Shown piece after piece: positions 7,619-15,298 of a stretch of DNA of 32,358 nucleotides. Position numbers and translations under genes: made by a program. Numbering within the stretch: the first letter of the stretch is position 1; the number at the start of each line of letters is the position of its first letter. The stretch is from Treponema sp. (GTDB lineage Bacteria > Spirochaetota > Spirochaetia > Treponematales > Breznakiellaceae). Below the pieces are notes generated by a model, which was not told the origin of the DNA, searched no databases, and saw nothing but the letters and a program-made list of their open reading frames with translations. The stretch is taken from positions 1-32,358 of the forward strand of contig JAIRKH010000044.1 in the NCBI GenBank assembly GCA_031260245.1, in the 5' to 3' direction.

Positions 7619-9019
7619 ATGGTAATAGCTTCAATAGATATACAAGGCGGAAAGGTCGTCCAATTGAAGCAAGGCTCTGAACTTGTTTTACAAAGGGACA
7701 ACGCCGAAGAACTCGCCGAAGAATTCGACAGATACGGCGAAGTAGCGATCATAGACCTCGACGCGGCGATGGGTCGGGGCTCGAATTTCGACGTCGTCAA
7801 GCCCTTGTTGCGGAAAGCCGAATGTAGGGTCGGCGGCGGCGTTAGAACCGTCAAACAGGCGCAGGAGCTGTTGAGCATAGGCGCGAAGAAGGTCGTCATC
7901 GGGTCGGCGGCTTTTCGTATAAATGGACGATTTGGCGTGAACGTGGAATTTCTGTCGTCAATGGCAAAGGAAATCGGCCGCGAACACATCGTCGTTGCCG
8001 TTGACGCGAAAAAAAGCCAAGACGGGGCTTACCGCATAACCGTTGACGGATGGAAAACGCTGACAAATCTTGCCCTTGTCGAGACCGCAAAAGCCGTGGA
8101 GCCGTTTGTCGGCGAATTGCTCTTCACGGGCGTCGACCGCGAAGGCACGATGTCCGGACTTGACCTTGCGCCGGTCAAGAGCCTGCGCGCGCAGGTATCT
8201 TGTAACATAACCGCCGCGGGCGGCGCGTCAACGATCGAGGAAATTGAAACCCTGGCTGAACTCGGTTGCGACGTTCAACTCGGCATGGCGCTCTACACCG
8301 GCAGAGTGAAGCTAGCGGACGCCTTTGAGCGATGCTTGAATTGGAAGAAAGGTTTTCTAAATCCGACGGATTTATCAATAGGGGATTCCGTGAATCACGG
8401 CGCGTTGCCCCTGCCGCGGGCGCTTTTACCTGTTATCGCGCAAACCGCAGACGGACAGGTACTGATGACGGGTTTTACGGACCGCGAGGCGCTCGCCGAA
8501 ACTTTTGCCCGCGGCAACCTCTGCTTTCATAGCAGAACTCGTAACAAGCTCTGGATGAAGGGTGAAAATTCCGGAAATATCTTGAAATTACTCCGTCTGC
8601 GCGCGGACTGCGACCGAGACGCCTTGCTCGCCGTTGTTGAGCCAGCCGGCCCCGTGTGCCACACCGGCGCATGGTCGTGTTTCGGCGTTGACCGCGCATA
8701 TACATGGGAGCGGCTTCAAGCTATCATAGCGGACCGGTTCCTATACCCCGCGCCCGGCTCCTACACTGCAACTTTGGACGACGATTTAACGCGGGAAAAA
8801 GTACGCGAGGAAGCCGAAGAAGTCTGCATGGCGAAAACCCATGACGAGGTGGTCTGGGAAGCCGCGGACTTACTCTACTTCACCACCGCGCTTATGACCC
8901 GCGAAGGCGTTTCAGTCGCCGAAGTACTTGCGGAGTTGGAACGGCGGCGCAAAAAATATAGAACGGCAAACGACACGAGAGCCTCCGAATTCAACAAAAC
9001 CGCGAACGCGCAAGTTTAA
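7619..9019 (+). CDS. hisA: HisA-HisI-HisE trifunctional histidine biosynthesis fusion
   Basis: A 466-residue chain carrying three histidine pathway activities. Residues 1-240 are a HisA-type (beta-alpha)8 barrel, the ProFAR isomerase: ASIDIQGGKVVQL with D7, CRVGGGVRT, acid D129 in VAVDAK, FTGVDREGTMSG, and LGMALYTGR. Residues about 262-372 are HisI, phosphoribosyl-AMP cyclohydrolase, with LMTGFTDREAL, the metal site DCDRDALL (330-337) and GPVCHTGAWSCF with C347 and C354. Residues about 385-450 are HisE, phosphoribosyl-ATP pyrophosphohydrolase, with KVREEAEEV and WEAADLLYF. These catalyse three successive early steps (E, I, A). HisIE fusions are common; joining HisA in front is unusual. The VAVDAK strand resembles HisF, but the other motifs favour HisA. 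Confidence 0.9.
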   Translation: MVIASIDIQGGKVVQLKQGSELVLQRDNAEELAEEFDRYGEVAIIDLDAAMGRGSNFDVVKPLLRKAECRVGGGVRTVKQAQELLSIGAKKVVIGSAAFRINGRFGVNVEFLSSMAKEIGREHIVVAVDAKKSQDGAYRITVDGWKTLTNLALVETAKAVEPFVGELLFTGVDREGTMSGLDLAPVKSLRAQVSCNITAAGGASTIEEIETLAELGCDVQLGMALYTGRVKLADAFERCLNWKKGFLNPTDLSIGDSVNHGALPLPRALLPVIAQTADGQVLMTGFTDREALAETFARGNLCFHSRTRNKLWMKGENSGNILKLLRLRADCDRDALLAVVEPAGPVCHTGAWSCFGVDRAYTWERLQAIIADRFLYPAPGSYTATLDDDLTREKVREEAEEVCMAKTHDEVVWEAADLLYFTTALMTREGVSVAEVLAELERRRKKYRTANDTRASEFNKTANAQV

Positions 9020-9021
9020 AT

Positions 9022-9050
9022 TTCACTTGCAATTTAGTATAAGGTATGAT
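9022..9050 (+). promoter_or_regulatory. Possible promoter of the PilZ-ppx operon
   Basis: TTCACT (9022-9027), 17 bases, TATGAT (9045-9050); transcription would start near 9057, ahead of the ribosome-binding site GAGGCGG. Confidence 0.5.
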
Positions 9051-9073
9051 ATATTTGTAAATAAGAGGCGGAT

Positions 9074-10318
9074 ATGTCGACACAAATAAAAGGCATAGAA
9101 AAAGAATATTTTCTTTCAAAACTGCTCGGGGAACAGATACCCATCATGTATATTTACAATCGGAAGGATTATACCCTCAAAGTTGATAAGATCGGCAAAG
9201 AGACTATGGAGTTTATTACGGCAGAGGCGATTGAAGGACTTATTGCAAACAAGAAAATAAACCTCATGTTTGATTACAAAGGGCTTATCATCTCGTTTGT
9301 CGTTGAAATAAAAAGTATAAGTCAAGAAGTCGTCACGACGGGTTTGCCCAATGTGCTTTACAAAAACCTGAACAGGTCCAATTCCCGCGTGTCCGTACCT
9401 GCCGACTTGCAGATACAACTTATGTCAATAGAAGACCGTTATTCCCTGCCTTATCCGAAATCTTCGATATTTGAAACTTCTGATGGTTCGGCTTTTCCTT
9501 CAGACATGAGCCCTAAAGACTTCAACGGCGTCATAGCGCGTCTAGCCGCGGCGGTAACCGAATGTGCGGACGGGCAGAAGATAGTGTACTACAGCTCTTC
9601 CGTTCTTCCCGAAAAAGTGGAAGAGAGGATCGTCGCCGAAAACGGCAAGACTCTTTTCATTCCGCCGACCGTTAATAGATTGCCCGATTTTACCGAAGAA
9701 CAGCAGAAGTACATGATAACCATTGACGTCTTCAAGCGCTACTTTGAAAGCGTCGGGGTGGGAGAGATTTTTTTGGATCAGACCATAGAGCATTTCATCA
9801 AGAGCAAACATGACGAAGGCATGGTCGGCGCGTTGTGGGTACCCCTTCTGTTTCAGGAATATGTGGTCGGCTATATTTTCATATGGAAATCCGCTTCCAC
9901 AAAGCTCAAGGGCAAGCCTTTTGATATGACTTTCGTAGAGACGATACGCCAGTACAGTAAATGGCTCGTGTTTTCCCTGAAAGAGCGAGGGTATTTTGAG
10001 GCGGGACATATGAAGGACCGGGTCATCAACGGGAAAATCATAGACATCAGCGCGTCCGGTCTCCGTTTTGCGATAACAAATTCTTTCGTGTTTCTGGCGC
10101 TCCAACCCGGCGTTGAGATAGCGGTAACATTGACGTCCCCACAGCGCAATATCCACGCAAAAATCAAGATTAGGCGTAGAAACAAAGAAGGCTCGGTGGT
10201 CTACTTGGGTTGTAGTTTTGTGGATATGTCGCCTGAAGACGCCCAATACCTGTTTGACTTTATCTACGGCAAACCAAAACACGAATCGGCTGAAGTTCTC
10301 CTTTCCGGTAATGTCTGA
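9074..10318 (+). CDS. PilZ-domain protein, probable cyclic-di-GMP receptor
   Basis: A 414-residue cytoplasmic protein. Residues about 15-100 resemble a YcgR-like PilZN domain, ending in LPNVLYKNLNRSNSRV, which contains an RxxxR motif (R101, R105). The C-terminal region (about 310-400) is a PilZ beta-barrel with DISASG at 324-329, the second half of the cyclic-di-GMP binding motif (D/N)xSxxG. In a normal PilZ domain these two motifs are some 25-35 residues apart; here about 220 residues lie between, possibly a GAF-like module (YVVGYIFIWKS). GAGGCGG precedes the start. The stop overlaps the ppx start by 8 bases. The motifs suggest ligand binding; the output partner is unknown. Confidence 0.78.
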   Translation: MSTQIKGIEKEYFLSKLLGEQIPIMYIYNRKDYTLKVDKIGKETMEFITAEAIEGLIANKKINLMFDYKGLIISFVVEIKSISQEVVTTGLPNVLYKNLNRSNSRVSVPADLQIQLMSIEDRYSLPYPKSSIFETSDGSAFPSDMSPKDFNGVIARLAAAVTECADGQKIVYYSSSVLPEKVEERIVAENGKTLFIPPTVNRLPDFTEEQQKYMITIDVFKRYFESVGVGEIFLDQTIEHFIKSKHDEGMVGALWVPLLFQEYVVGYIFIWKSASTKLKGKPFDMTFVETIRQYSKWLVFSLKERGYFEAGHMKDRVINGKIIDISASGLRFAITNSFVFLALQPGVEIAVTLTSPQRNIHAKIKIRRRNKEGSVVYLGCSFVDMSPEDAQYLFDFIYGKPKHESAEVLLSGNV

Positions 10319-11879
10319 AGACTCTCCTCTCACAGCCCGTCCAGTAGCGGTTATGGAAATCGGCTCTACCGGGATAAGACTTCTAGTTGCGGAAATCACC
10401 GGCGTGGGCGGTTGGAAGGAACTCGACCGCGCCGGCAAGCCGGTCGCCCTGGGCAGGGACGTGTTCACGAACGGCATGGTTTCACGGGCGTCGTTATTAG
10501 AATGCCTCTCGGTTCTGCGGAATTTCAAAGAACTACTCGCGAGCTGGGACATAGCGCAAAATGACGTTCATTTAATCGCCACAAGCGCCCTGCGCGCGGC
10601 GCGCAATCGCGAGCTCTTCGCGGACCGCGTGTTTCAGGAAACAAGTTATCGTCTTGTCATTGTTGAAGGCGTCGAAGAAAACCGACTCGTATATCTGGCG
10701 GTGCGTTTTGCGCTCAAGAATACTACATTACGGTTGCCGCTCTTCTGGCGCGGAAACGCCATGATAATAGATATAGGAGGCGGGTCCACGGAAATAATGC
10801 TCCTACGGCATGGGAAAATGGTCGCGGCTCACAGCATCCGAGTCGGCACCATTGTGCTGGACCAACACTCGCGCAAGGCAAACGGTATCCTTCTCTCTAG
10901 AGAGCGCTACCTCATTGAAAACTTTCACAATACCATTATATTTTTGAAAGCGGAAATGTCTCTGGACTCGGTCGACGCCTTCGTGGTAACAGGTTCAGAC
11001 ACGCGCGTCGCGGCCGGCCTCATCGGGAAAGGAGACGGAAACGACTGGTGCCGCGTCATTAAAAGAGAACGGTTCTTTTCGTTTGTCAGAGAGGTAAAAG
11101 ATTATTCCATAGAAGACTGCGTACAGAAACTGCGTATAAGTTACGGAGACGCCGAAGGTTTCGTTCCTGGTCTACTCATTTACAAATATTTTCTGGAACA
11201 GACTCAAGCTTCCCAAGTGGTGGTCCCGATTGTTTCCATCCGCGAGGGCTTGCTCGTAGACCTGTCCATGGGCGTCGACCCTGACTTGCGAGAGGACTTT
11301 TTCTCGCAAATCACAGCATCCGCGGTGAATCTGGGCCGGAAGTACCGCTTTGACGAAGCCCACGGACGGCAAGTAGCGATTCTCAGCATGACGATATTTG
11401 ATTTTTTCTCAAAGGAACATGGGCTTAATCGGCGGGAGCGTATTCTCCTTGAAATAGCCGCCCTACTTCACGATATTGGTATGTTCATAAAAGGCTCGAG
11501 CCACCACAAACATGGGCAGTACATCATCGCCAATTCCGAGATTTTCGGGCTTCACCAAGAAGAATTGGACGTCATAAGCGCTGTCGTTCGCTACCACCGG
11601 GAAGAATCCCCCGGTTCCGACGACGCCGCCTACCTCGCGCTCCAGCGAGAGGAAAGGGCGCTGACGCTGAAGATGACTTCCATTCTCCGCGTCGCCGACT
11701 CGCTCGACAGGGGACACGCCCAGCAAGTCAAAATAAAGTACATCGAGCGCAAAAATGAAAACGCGGTCTTTCATCTGCAAGACGGTATAGATATAAGCCT
11801 TGAACGCATCGGACTTGAGGAAAAAGCCGCTCTATTCGAGGACGTATTTGGGTACAGAGTCGTCCTGACGCAAGACTAA
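10311..11879 (+). CDS. ppx: Ppx/GppA family phosphatase with HD domain
   Basis: A 522-residue protein of the exopolyphosphatase/pppGpp phosphatase family. It has an actin-like fold starting VMEIGSTGIRLLVAEI, the catalytic-region VEGVEENRLVYLAVR (residues 118-132), and the phosphate loop IIDIGGGSTEI (152-162). The C-terminal HD-type helical domain starts at about residue 385 (LLHDIG, then HHKHG). Length matches Ppx (about 510). Whether polyphosphate or pppGpp is the main substrate cannot be decided by eye. ATG at 10311 overlaps the PilZ gene stop as ATGTCTGA, so translation is coupled and both may answer to the same stress or second-messenger signal. A later ATG at 10353 is possible. Confidence 0.88.
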   Translation: MSEDSPLTARPVAVMEIGSTGIRLLVAEITGVGGWKELDRAGKPVALGRDVFTNGMVSRASLLECLSVLRNFKELLASWDIAQNDVHLIATSALRAARNRELFADRVFQETSYRLVIVEGVEENRLVYLAVRFALKNTTLRLPLFWRGNAMIIDIGGGSTEIMLLRHGKMVAAHSIRVGTIVLDQHSRKANGILLSRERYLIENFHNTIIFLKAEMSLDSVDAFVVTGSDTRVAAGLIGKGDGNDWCRVIKRERFFSFVREVKDYSIEDCVQKLRISYGDAEGFVPGLLIYKYFLEQTQASQVVVPIVSIREGLLVDLSMGVDPDLREDFFSQITASAVNLGRKYRFDEAHGRQVAILSMTIFDFFSKEHGLNRRERILLEIAALLHDIGMFIKGSSHHKHGQYIIANSEIFGLHQEELDVISAVVRYHREESPGSDDAAYLALQREERALTLKMTSILRVADSLDRGHAQQVKIKYIERKNENAVFHLQDGIDISLERIGLEEKAALFEDVFGYRVVLTQD

Positions 11880-11880
11880 A

Positions 11881-12616
11881 GGCGGCGTCGCGCCAGAAAA
11901 GTATGTGGAGTGGTTTCTGCCGATTTCCGAGCAATTATTGCGAGTTCTAAAGCCGACTGGAACTTTTATCCTAAATATTAAAGAAAGGGCGGTGAAAGGG
12001 GAGCGGAGCGTTTATGTGATAGAATTGATTCTTGAAATGCGAAAACAAGGTTGGCTGTGGACGGAAGAATTCATTTGGCATAAAAAAATTGCTACCCAGG
12101 AAAATGGGCGAATCGTTTCCGGGACGCTTGGGAGCGCTGCTTCAATTTAACAAAAGACGGCGTTTCGCTATGTATCAGGAAGAAGTTATGGTACCGATAG
12201 GCGATTGGGCGAAAACACGGTTGAGCCGCTTAAGCGATACTGATAAAATCCGCGATGTTTCAAGAGTTGGAAGCGGCTTTGGGAAAAATATTTCAAACTG
12301 GATTGGGAGAGATAAAGCGTATCCGACAAATGTTTTGCATCTCGCTACGGAATGTAACAATAAGAATCATAGCGCCGCTTTTCCAGAAGAATTGCCGCAA
12401 TGGTTTATTAAATTGTTTACCAAACCGTCTGATACTGTTTTAGACCCGTTTATGGGTTCGGGAACAACTATTTTCGCCGCAAATAAGATGAAAAGAAACG
12501 CGATTGGAATTGAAATTGTTCCTGAATATTATGATATGGTGAATTCTAATTGCAAGAAGAAAGAATCATATTTACTCGAAAAAGGAGTTGAATATGCCTC
12601 TGTTGCAAATCAGTAA
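11881..12616 (+). pseudogene. Decayed DNA methyltransferase with two frameshifts and no N-terminus
   Basis: Three reading frames together spell one type II N4-cytosine/N6-adenine methyltransferase. Frame 1 (11881-12088) gives EKYVEWFLPISEQLLRVLKP and ends at FIWHKK. Frame 3 gives KNCYPGKWANRFRDAWERC (about 12084-12152). Frame 2 (from about 12153) gives MYQEEVMVPIGDW, then PTNVLHLATEC and the SAM motif DPFMGSGTT. Both switches fall in A-runs (12082-12088, seven A; 12152-12155, four A), each repaired by adding one A. The N-terminal part with the catalytic PPY motif is missing: the visible homology begins right after the ppx stop. No intact start is seen. AT-rich composition contrasts with ppx and ksgA. 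I judge it a dead gene; sequencing error would explain the frameshifts but not the missing N-terminus. Confidence 0.85.
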
Positions 12617-12764
12617 CAAAGCGACAGAAAAAAATGAAGAATTCAAAGAAAAATACAACGCGATGTTAAATAGATTTTCAAAAGAATTTTTGGATACATT
12701 TTGTCTTTCAAATGGAACTATCGATTGGTATAAACTGGTTGAAATAAATTCAGGTTTACGGTAA
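12594..12764 (+). CDS. Short ORF coupled to the broken methyltransferase
   Basis: A 56-residue ORF (starts MPLLQISNKATEKNEEFKEK, ends VEINSGLR) overlapping the end of the methyltransferase frame by 23 bases, with AAGGAG about seven bases before its ATG. This overlap and its place suggest it is the beginning of the partner restriction endonuclease, cut short. I do not recognise a nuclease motif in it. Base composition is AT-rich like the pseudogene. It could also be an unrelated small protein. Confidence 0.5.
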   Translation: MPLLQISNKATEKNEEFKEKYNAMLNRFSKEFLDTFCLSNGTIDWYKLVEINSGLR

Positions 12765-12787
12765 CTTATGGAAAATTAGGAGAAAAG

Positions 12788-13627
12788 ATGACGGATTACA
12801 ACTCCCCGCAAAACCTCAAAATGTTTCTAGATGCGCATGGACTCGGAATGAGAAAAAAATTTGGACAGAACTTTCTCGTCAACCCGCAAGCCCGCGCCTC
12901 GCTCGTAGACGCCCTGGAACTACCGAAAAACGCCGAAGTCTGGGAAGTGGGACCGGGCATCGGCGCAATGACCGCCCTCCTCCTCCAAAAGGGCGCGACC
13001 GTTCACGCCTTCGAGATAGACCCCGGTTTCAGCGCCGTCCTGCGGCAAGAAATATTCAAGGATAATCCACGTTTCGACCTCATTGAAGGAGACGTGTTGA
13101 AAGCATGGAAGCGAAACCCGCCAGGGCATTATTTTTTCGGCAACTTGCCCTACACTATCGCCGCGAAACTCGTCGGCGACATCATCGAGAAAAGGCGCCT
13201 GTTCAAGCGTATGGTCTTTGTCGTACAGAAAGAGGCGGCGGAACGCGCGGCCGCGAAGCCCGGCTCAAAGAATTACTCGTCGTTTTCTGTACTTTGCGCG
13301 TCCGCTTATATAGTCACCCCGCTACAGATATTGAAAGGAGCGTCTTTTTACCCGTCGCCCCATGTGGATTCACAAGGCGTGCGATTAGATATGCGTCCTA
13401 ACGTGGACGATTACCCCGAATTGTTTTATCCATTGGTGCGCGGACTCTTTTCCTCGCGCCGAAAAATCGTTAAAAACAACCTGTCCGCATTTCTGTCTAG
13501 TCGAAACATTCCCGCGTGCGCTAATGATGTCCTCCACGCTTGCCGCATACCGGAAAAGGCCCGCGCCGAAACGCTCACGATCGCGGAATTTGTGGAAATG
13601 GCTCGGTCGCTCTCCGTCTTTCTTTAA
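12788..13627 (+). CDS. rsmA: 16S rRNA dimethyladenosine transferase
   Basis: RsmA/KsgA, 279 residues, dimethylates two adjacent adenines in the 3' terminal helix of 16S rRNA during small-subunit assembly. Visible are KKFGQNFLVN (24-32), the SAM motif EVGPGIGAMT (53-62), the acidic FEID (75-78) and the catalytic NLPY (119-122). Length is normal. TAGGAG stands before the ATG. It follows the restriction-modification debris directly, so its original promoter may have been displaced. Confidence 0.93.
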   Translation: MTDYNSPQNLKMFLDAHGLGMRKKFGQNFLVNPQARASLVDALELPKNAEVWEVGPGIGAMTALLLQKGATVHAFEIDPGFSAVLRQEIFKDNPRFDLIEGDVLKAWKRNPPGHYFFGNLPYTIAAKLVGDIIEKRRLFKRMVFVVQKEAAERAAAKPGSKNYSSFSVLCASAYIVTPLQILKGASFYPSPHVDSQGVRLDMRPNVDDYPELFYPLVRGLFSSRRKIVKNNLSAFLSSRNIPACANDVLHACRIPEKARAETLTIAEFVEMARSLSVFL

Positions 13628-13670
13628 CCCTTGCCCAGATAGTCAGCGTTACGTAATCCGCGGCTTTTCC

Positions 13671-13690
13671 CTGCAATTTGACTGCAATTT
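13671..13690. repeat. Tandem 9-bp repeats upstream of the rlmE promoter
   Basis: CTGCAATTT occurs at 13671-13679 and 13682-13690, so the copies are 11 bp apart, one turn of the helix. They end 13 bases before the -35 hexamer. The position is right for an activator, but this may be chance. Confidence 0.35.
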
Positions 13691-13703
13691 ACGCCGACTC
13701 CGC

Positions 13704-13732
13704 TTGACCTTTTATCCGCATTGTCTTACCTT
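13704..13732 (+). promoter_or_regulatory. Possible promoter of rlmE
   Basis: TTGACC (13704-13709), 17 bases, TACCTT (13727-13732). Transcription would start at about 13739, on top of the ATG at 13738; no Shine-Dalgarno is seen. Confidence 0.45.
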
Positions 13733-13737
13733 ATGGC

Positions 13738-14364
13738 ATGGCTGATTATACAAGACTAGATGTATGGGCGTTACGGGCGCAGAAAGAAGGTTATCCGGCC
13801 CGCTCGGTTTATAAACTAAAGGAAATTGACGAAAAATTCCACCTTTTCAAGTCGACTGTTTTATTCGGCAAGTCGCCGCGGGCGAAAATCCTTGATCTAG
13901 GCGCCGCGCCCGGGAGCTGGAGTCTTTACACCCTACGGAACACCGCATCGTCTCTCACCGCGGTTGACATATCCCCACTCTCGCGGCAGTTTGACAAAGG
14001 TCTTTTTGACGATAAAGAACGATTTTTCTTTATTCAAGCCGATATGACGGCTATGGAAACAAAAACCCTTATCAAAGAAAGGGGTCCCTTTGCCCTGTCG
14101 TTAAGCGACGCGGCGCCCGCGACAACGGGTAATCGTTCCATTGACACGGCGCGCTCGCTTGTACTAGCGGAAACCGCCTTGGAATATGCCGCGGCTGTCT
14201 TGGCAAAGGGGGGATGCCTCGTGGTCAAAGTCTTCCAAAGCGGCGAAAGCGACGAACTGCTCAAGAAAATCAAGGCGATTTTTGATAAAGGCGTCAGTTT
14301 CAAACCAAAATCATGTCGTCGAGAGTCTTTTGAAACGTATTACATCGGAATCAGGAAAAAATAG
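13738..14364 (+). CDS. rlmE: 23S rRNA 2'-O-ribose methyltransferase RlmE (FtsJ/RrmJ)
   Basis: A 208-residue RrmJ-family methyltransferase that methylates the 2'-OH of the U in the A loop of 23S rRNA on the 50S particle. The SAM-binding motif is LDLGAAPGSWS (52-62). The catalytic tetrad is complete: K26 in VYKLKEID, D124 in SLSDAAP, K164 in VVKVFQ, and E199 in SFETYYI. The length equals that of the E. coli enzyme. It follows ksgA after 110 bases on the same strand, with its own promoter-like sequence, so two rRNA methyltransferases stand together. Confidence 0.93.
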   Translation: MADYTRLDVWALRAQKEGYPARSVYKLKEIDEKFHLFKSTVLFGKSPRAKILDLGAAPGSWSLYTLRNTASSLTAVDISPLSRQFDKGLFDDKERFFFIQADMTAMETKTLIKERGPFALSLSDAAPATTGNRSIDTARSLVLAETALEYAAAVLAKGGCLVVKVFQSGESDELLKKIKAIFDKGVSFKPKSCRRESFETYYIGIRKK

Positions 14365-14512
14365 GCAACGACTCAACGGTATGATGAAAGCCTGGCGCGA
14401 GGCGATGGTGAAAAGGAGCGGGGAATAAGGAATAGATTTTTCAATAACCGAATCCCAACTCCCTTGTTACAGTAACGCGCTTATTGCCCGCGTAGAGGCG
14501 TCCTGCTATATG

Positions 14513-14923
14513 TTAGAATACCGATTCATCTTCAGACGCGGGAACTGCGGACATAGCTTCTTCCGCGAGCGCCTTATCAGATTCATCCTCCTTTTTGAAT
14601 TCAGGGCGGAATTCTACATGTTCCGCGACAATGGTTACTTTTGAATGAATCTTGCCGTCGGCGCCGTTCCATCTATCCTGCTTGAGCCGTCCTACGACGC
14701 GGACGCCTCGACCTTTGCGCCCCAGATGGTAGCAGTTCTCGGCAAGTTTGGACCATGTTTCAACATCAAAGAAACTCACTTCCTTCTCCGTACCGAAATC
14801 TTGCTTGTAAATACGGTTGGACGCAAGACTAAACGTACACAAGGGCGTTCCCTTGGACGTTGACTTAAACAGCGGATCTCTGACAAGATTCCCTTCAATC
14901 AAAATGGAATTTAGATTGTTCAT
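14513..14923 (-). CDS. ssb: Single-stranded DNA-binding protein
   Basis: A 136-residue OB-fold protein beginning MNNLNSILIEGNLVRDPLFK, with FSLASNRIYK, FFDVETWSKLAENC and GVRVVGRLKQDRW, all typical of bacterial SSB. It protects ssDNA at replication and repair forks and recruits partners through an acidic C-terminal tip, here SEDESVF, a variant of DDDIPF. The linker between the OB fold and the tip is short (about 25 residues). GAGGAG precedes the start on the minus strand. It converges with rlmE; no clear terminator is seen in the 148 bases between them. Confidence 0.92.
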   Translation of the reverse strand: MNNLNSILIEGNLVRDPLFKSTSKGTPLCTFSLASNRIYKQDFGTEKEVSFFDVETWSKLAENCYHLGRKGRGVRVVGRLKQDRWNGADGKIHSKVTIVAEHVEFRPEFKKEDESDKALAEEAMSAVPASEDESVF

Positions 14924-15003
14924 ATAAATCTCCTCATTAAAAACTCGTAACAGTCGTTCAAAAATTGTTCGACCGTCTTCCTGCCCTCTATTAAGGAGAT
15001 ATC

Positions 15004-15057
15004 ATGGAAATTGCTTTGTTTTTTTTAAATTTTTTAGCGGTTTTCTATAAATATTAG
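15004..15057 (+). CDS. Possible 17-residue hydrophobic peptide
   Basis: ATG at 15004 stands seven bases after a strong ribosome-binding site (AAGGAG, 14993-14998). The peptide reads MEIALFFLNFLAVFYKY and is almost wholly hydrophobic. It could be a small membrane peptide or a leader peptide, but no gene follows on the same strand until hisH. Chance cannot be excluded. Confidence 0.3.
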   Translation: MEIALFFLNFLAVFYKY

Positions 15058-15187
15058 GCGGCGATCTACTCGGATAGCGACGGACGATAGGGACAGCTTT
15101 ATTTGCGGAAGACAACCACGAGATAGGAAAGAGCGCGCCGTAGGAATAGGGGAACGATTGTCGGGTGAAGCATCGGATTAAGCGGAC

Positions 15188-15216
15188 GTTATAATCCTGA
15201 AAAATAGGATTATAAC
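15188..15216. repeat. Perfect 11-bp inverted repeat
   Basis: GTTATAATCCT (15188-15198) and AGGATTATAAC (15206-15216) flank a 7-base loop. No T-run follows on either strand, so it is not a standard terminator. It lies 83 bases beyond the end of the glycosylase gene. Each arm contains a TATAAT on its own strand, but no matching -35 is found. Confidence 0.7.
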
Positions 15217-15298
15217 CTTCTGTTGATATTAACGACTATTATTTGTATAAAAGGCTTTCATCATAAAAATGGATTAACTAGAATCTATCTCAAGCGCT

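Larger units (their letters stand above)
14924..15298. other. Gap between ssb and the glycosylase gene
   Basis: 375 bases holding the ssb leader, a short plus-strand ORF (15004-15057) and a perfect inverted repeat (15188-15216). The stretch 15060-15180 is rich in purines on the plus strand. I see no recognisable RNA gene or conserved protein in it. Confidence 0.5.

Noticed and set aside
10218-10310. Extension of ppx into the PilZ gene
   Set aside because: The extra 31 residues do not resemble Ppx and only shadow the PilZ frame; ATG 10311 gives a normal family length.
12082-12088. Programmed -1 frameshifting at the A7 run of the methyltransferase
   Set aside because: Possible for this site alone, but a second frameshift and the missing N-terminus make decay the simpler explanation.
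15060-15187. Non-coding RNA gene in the purine-rich stretch after the 17-residue ORF
   Set aside because: No promoter, terminator or motif of tmRNA, RNase P RNA, 6S RNA or SRP RNA was found.
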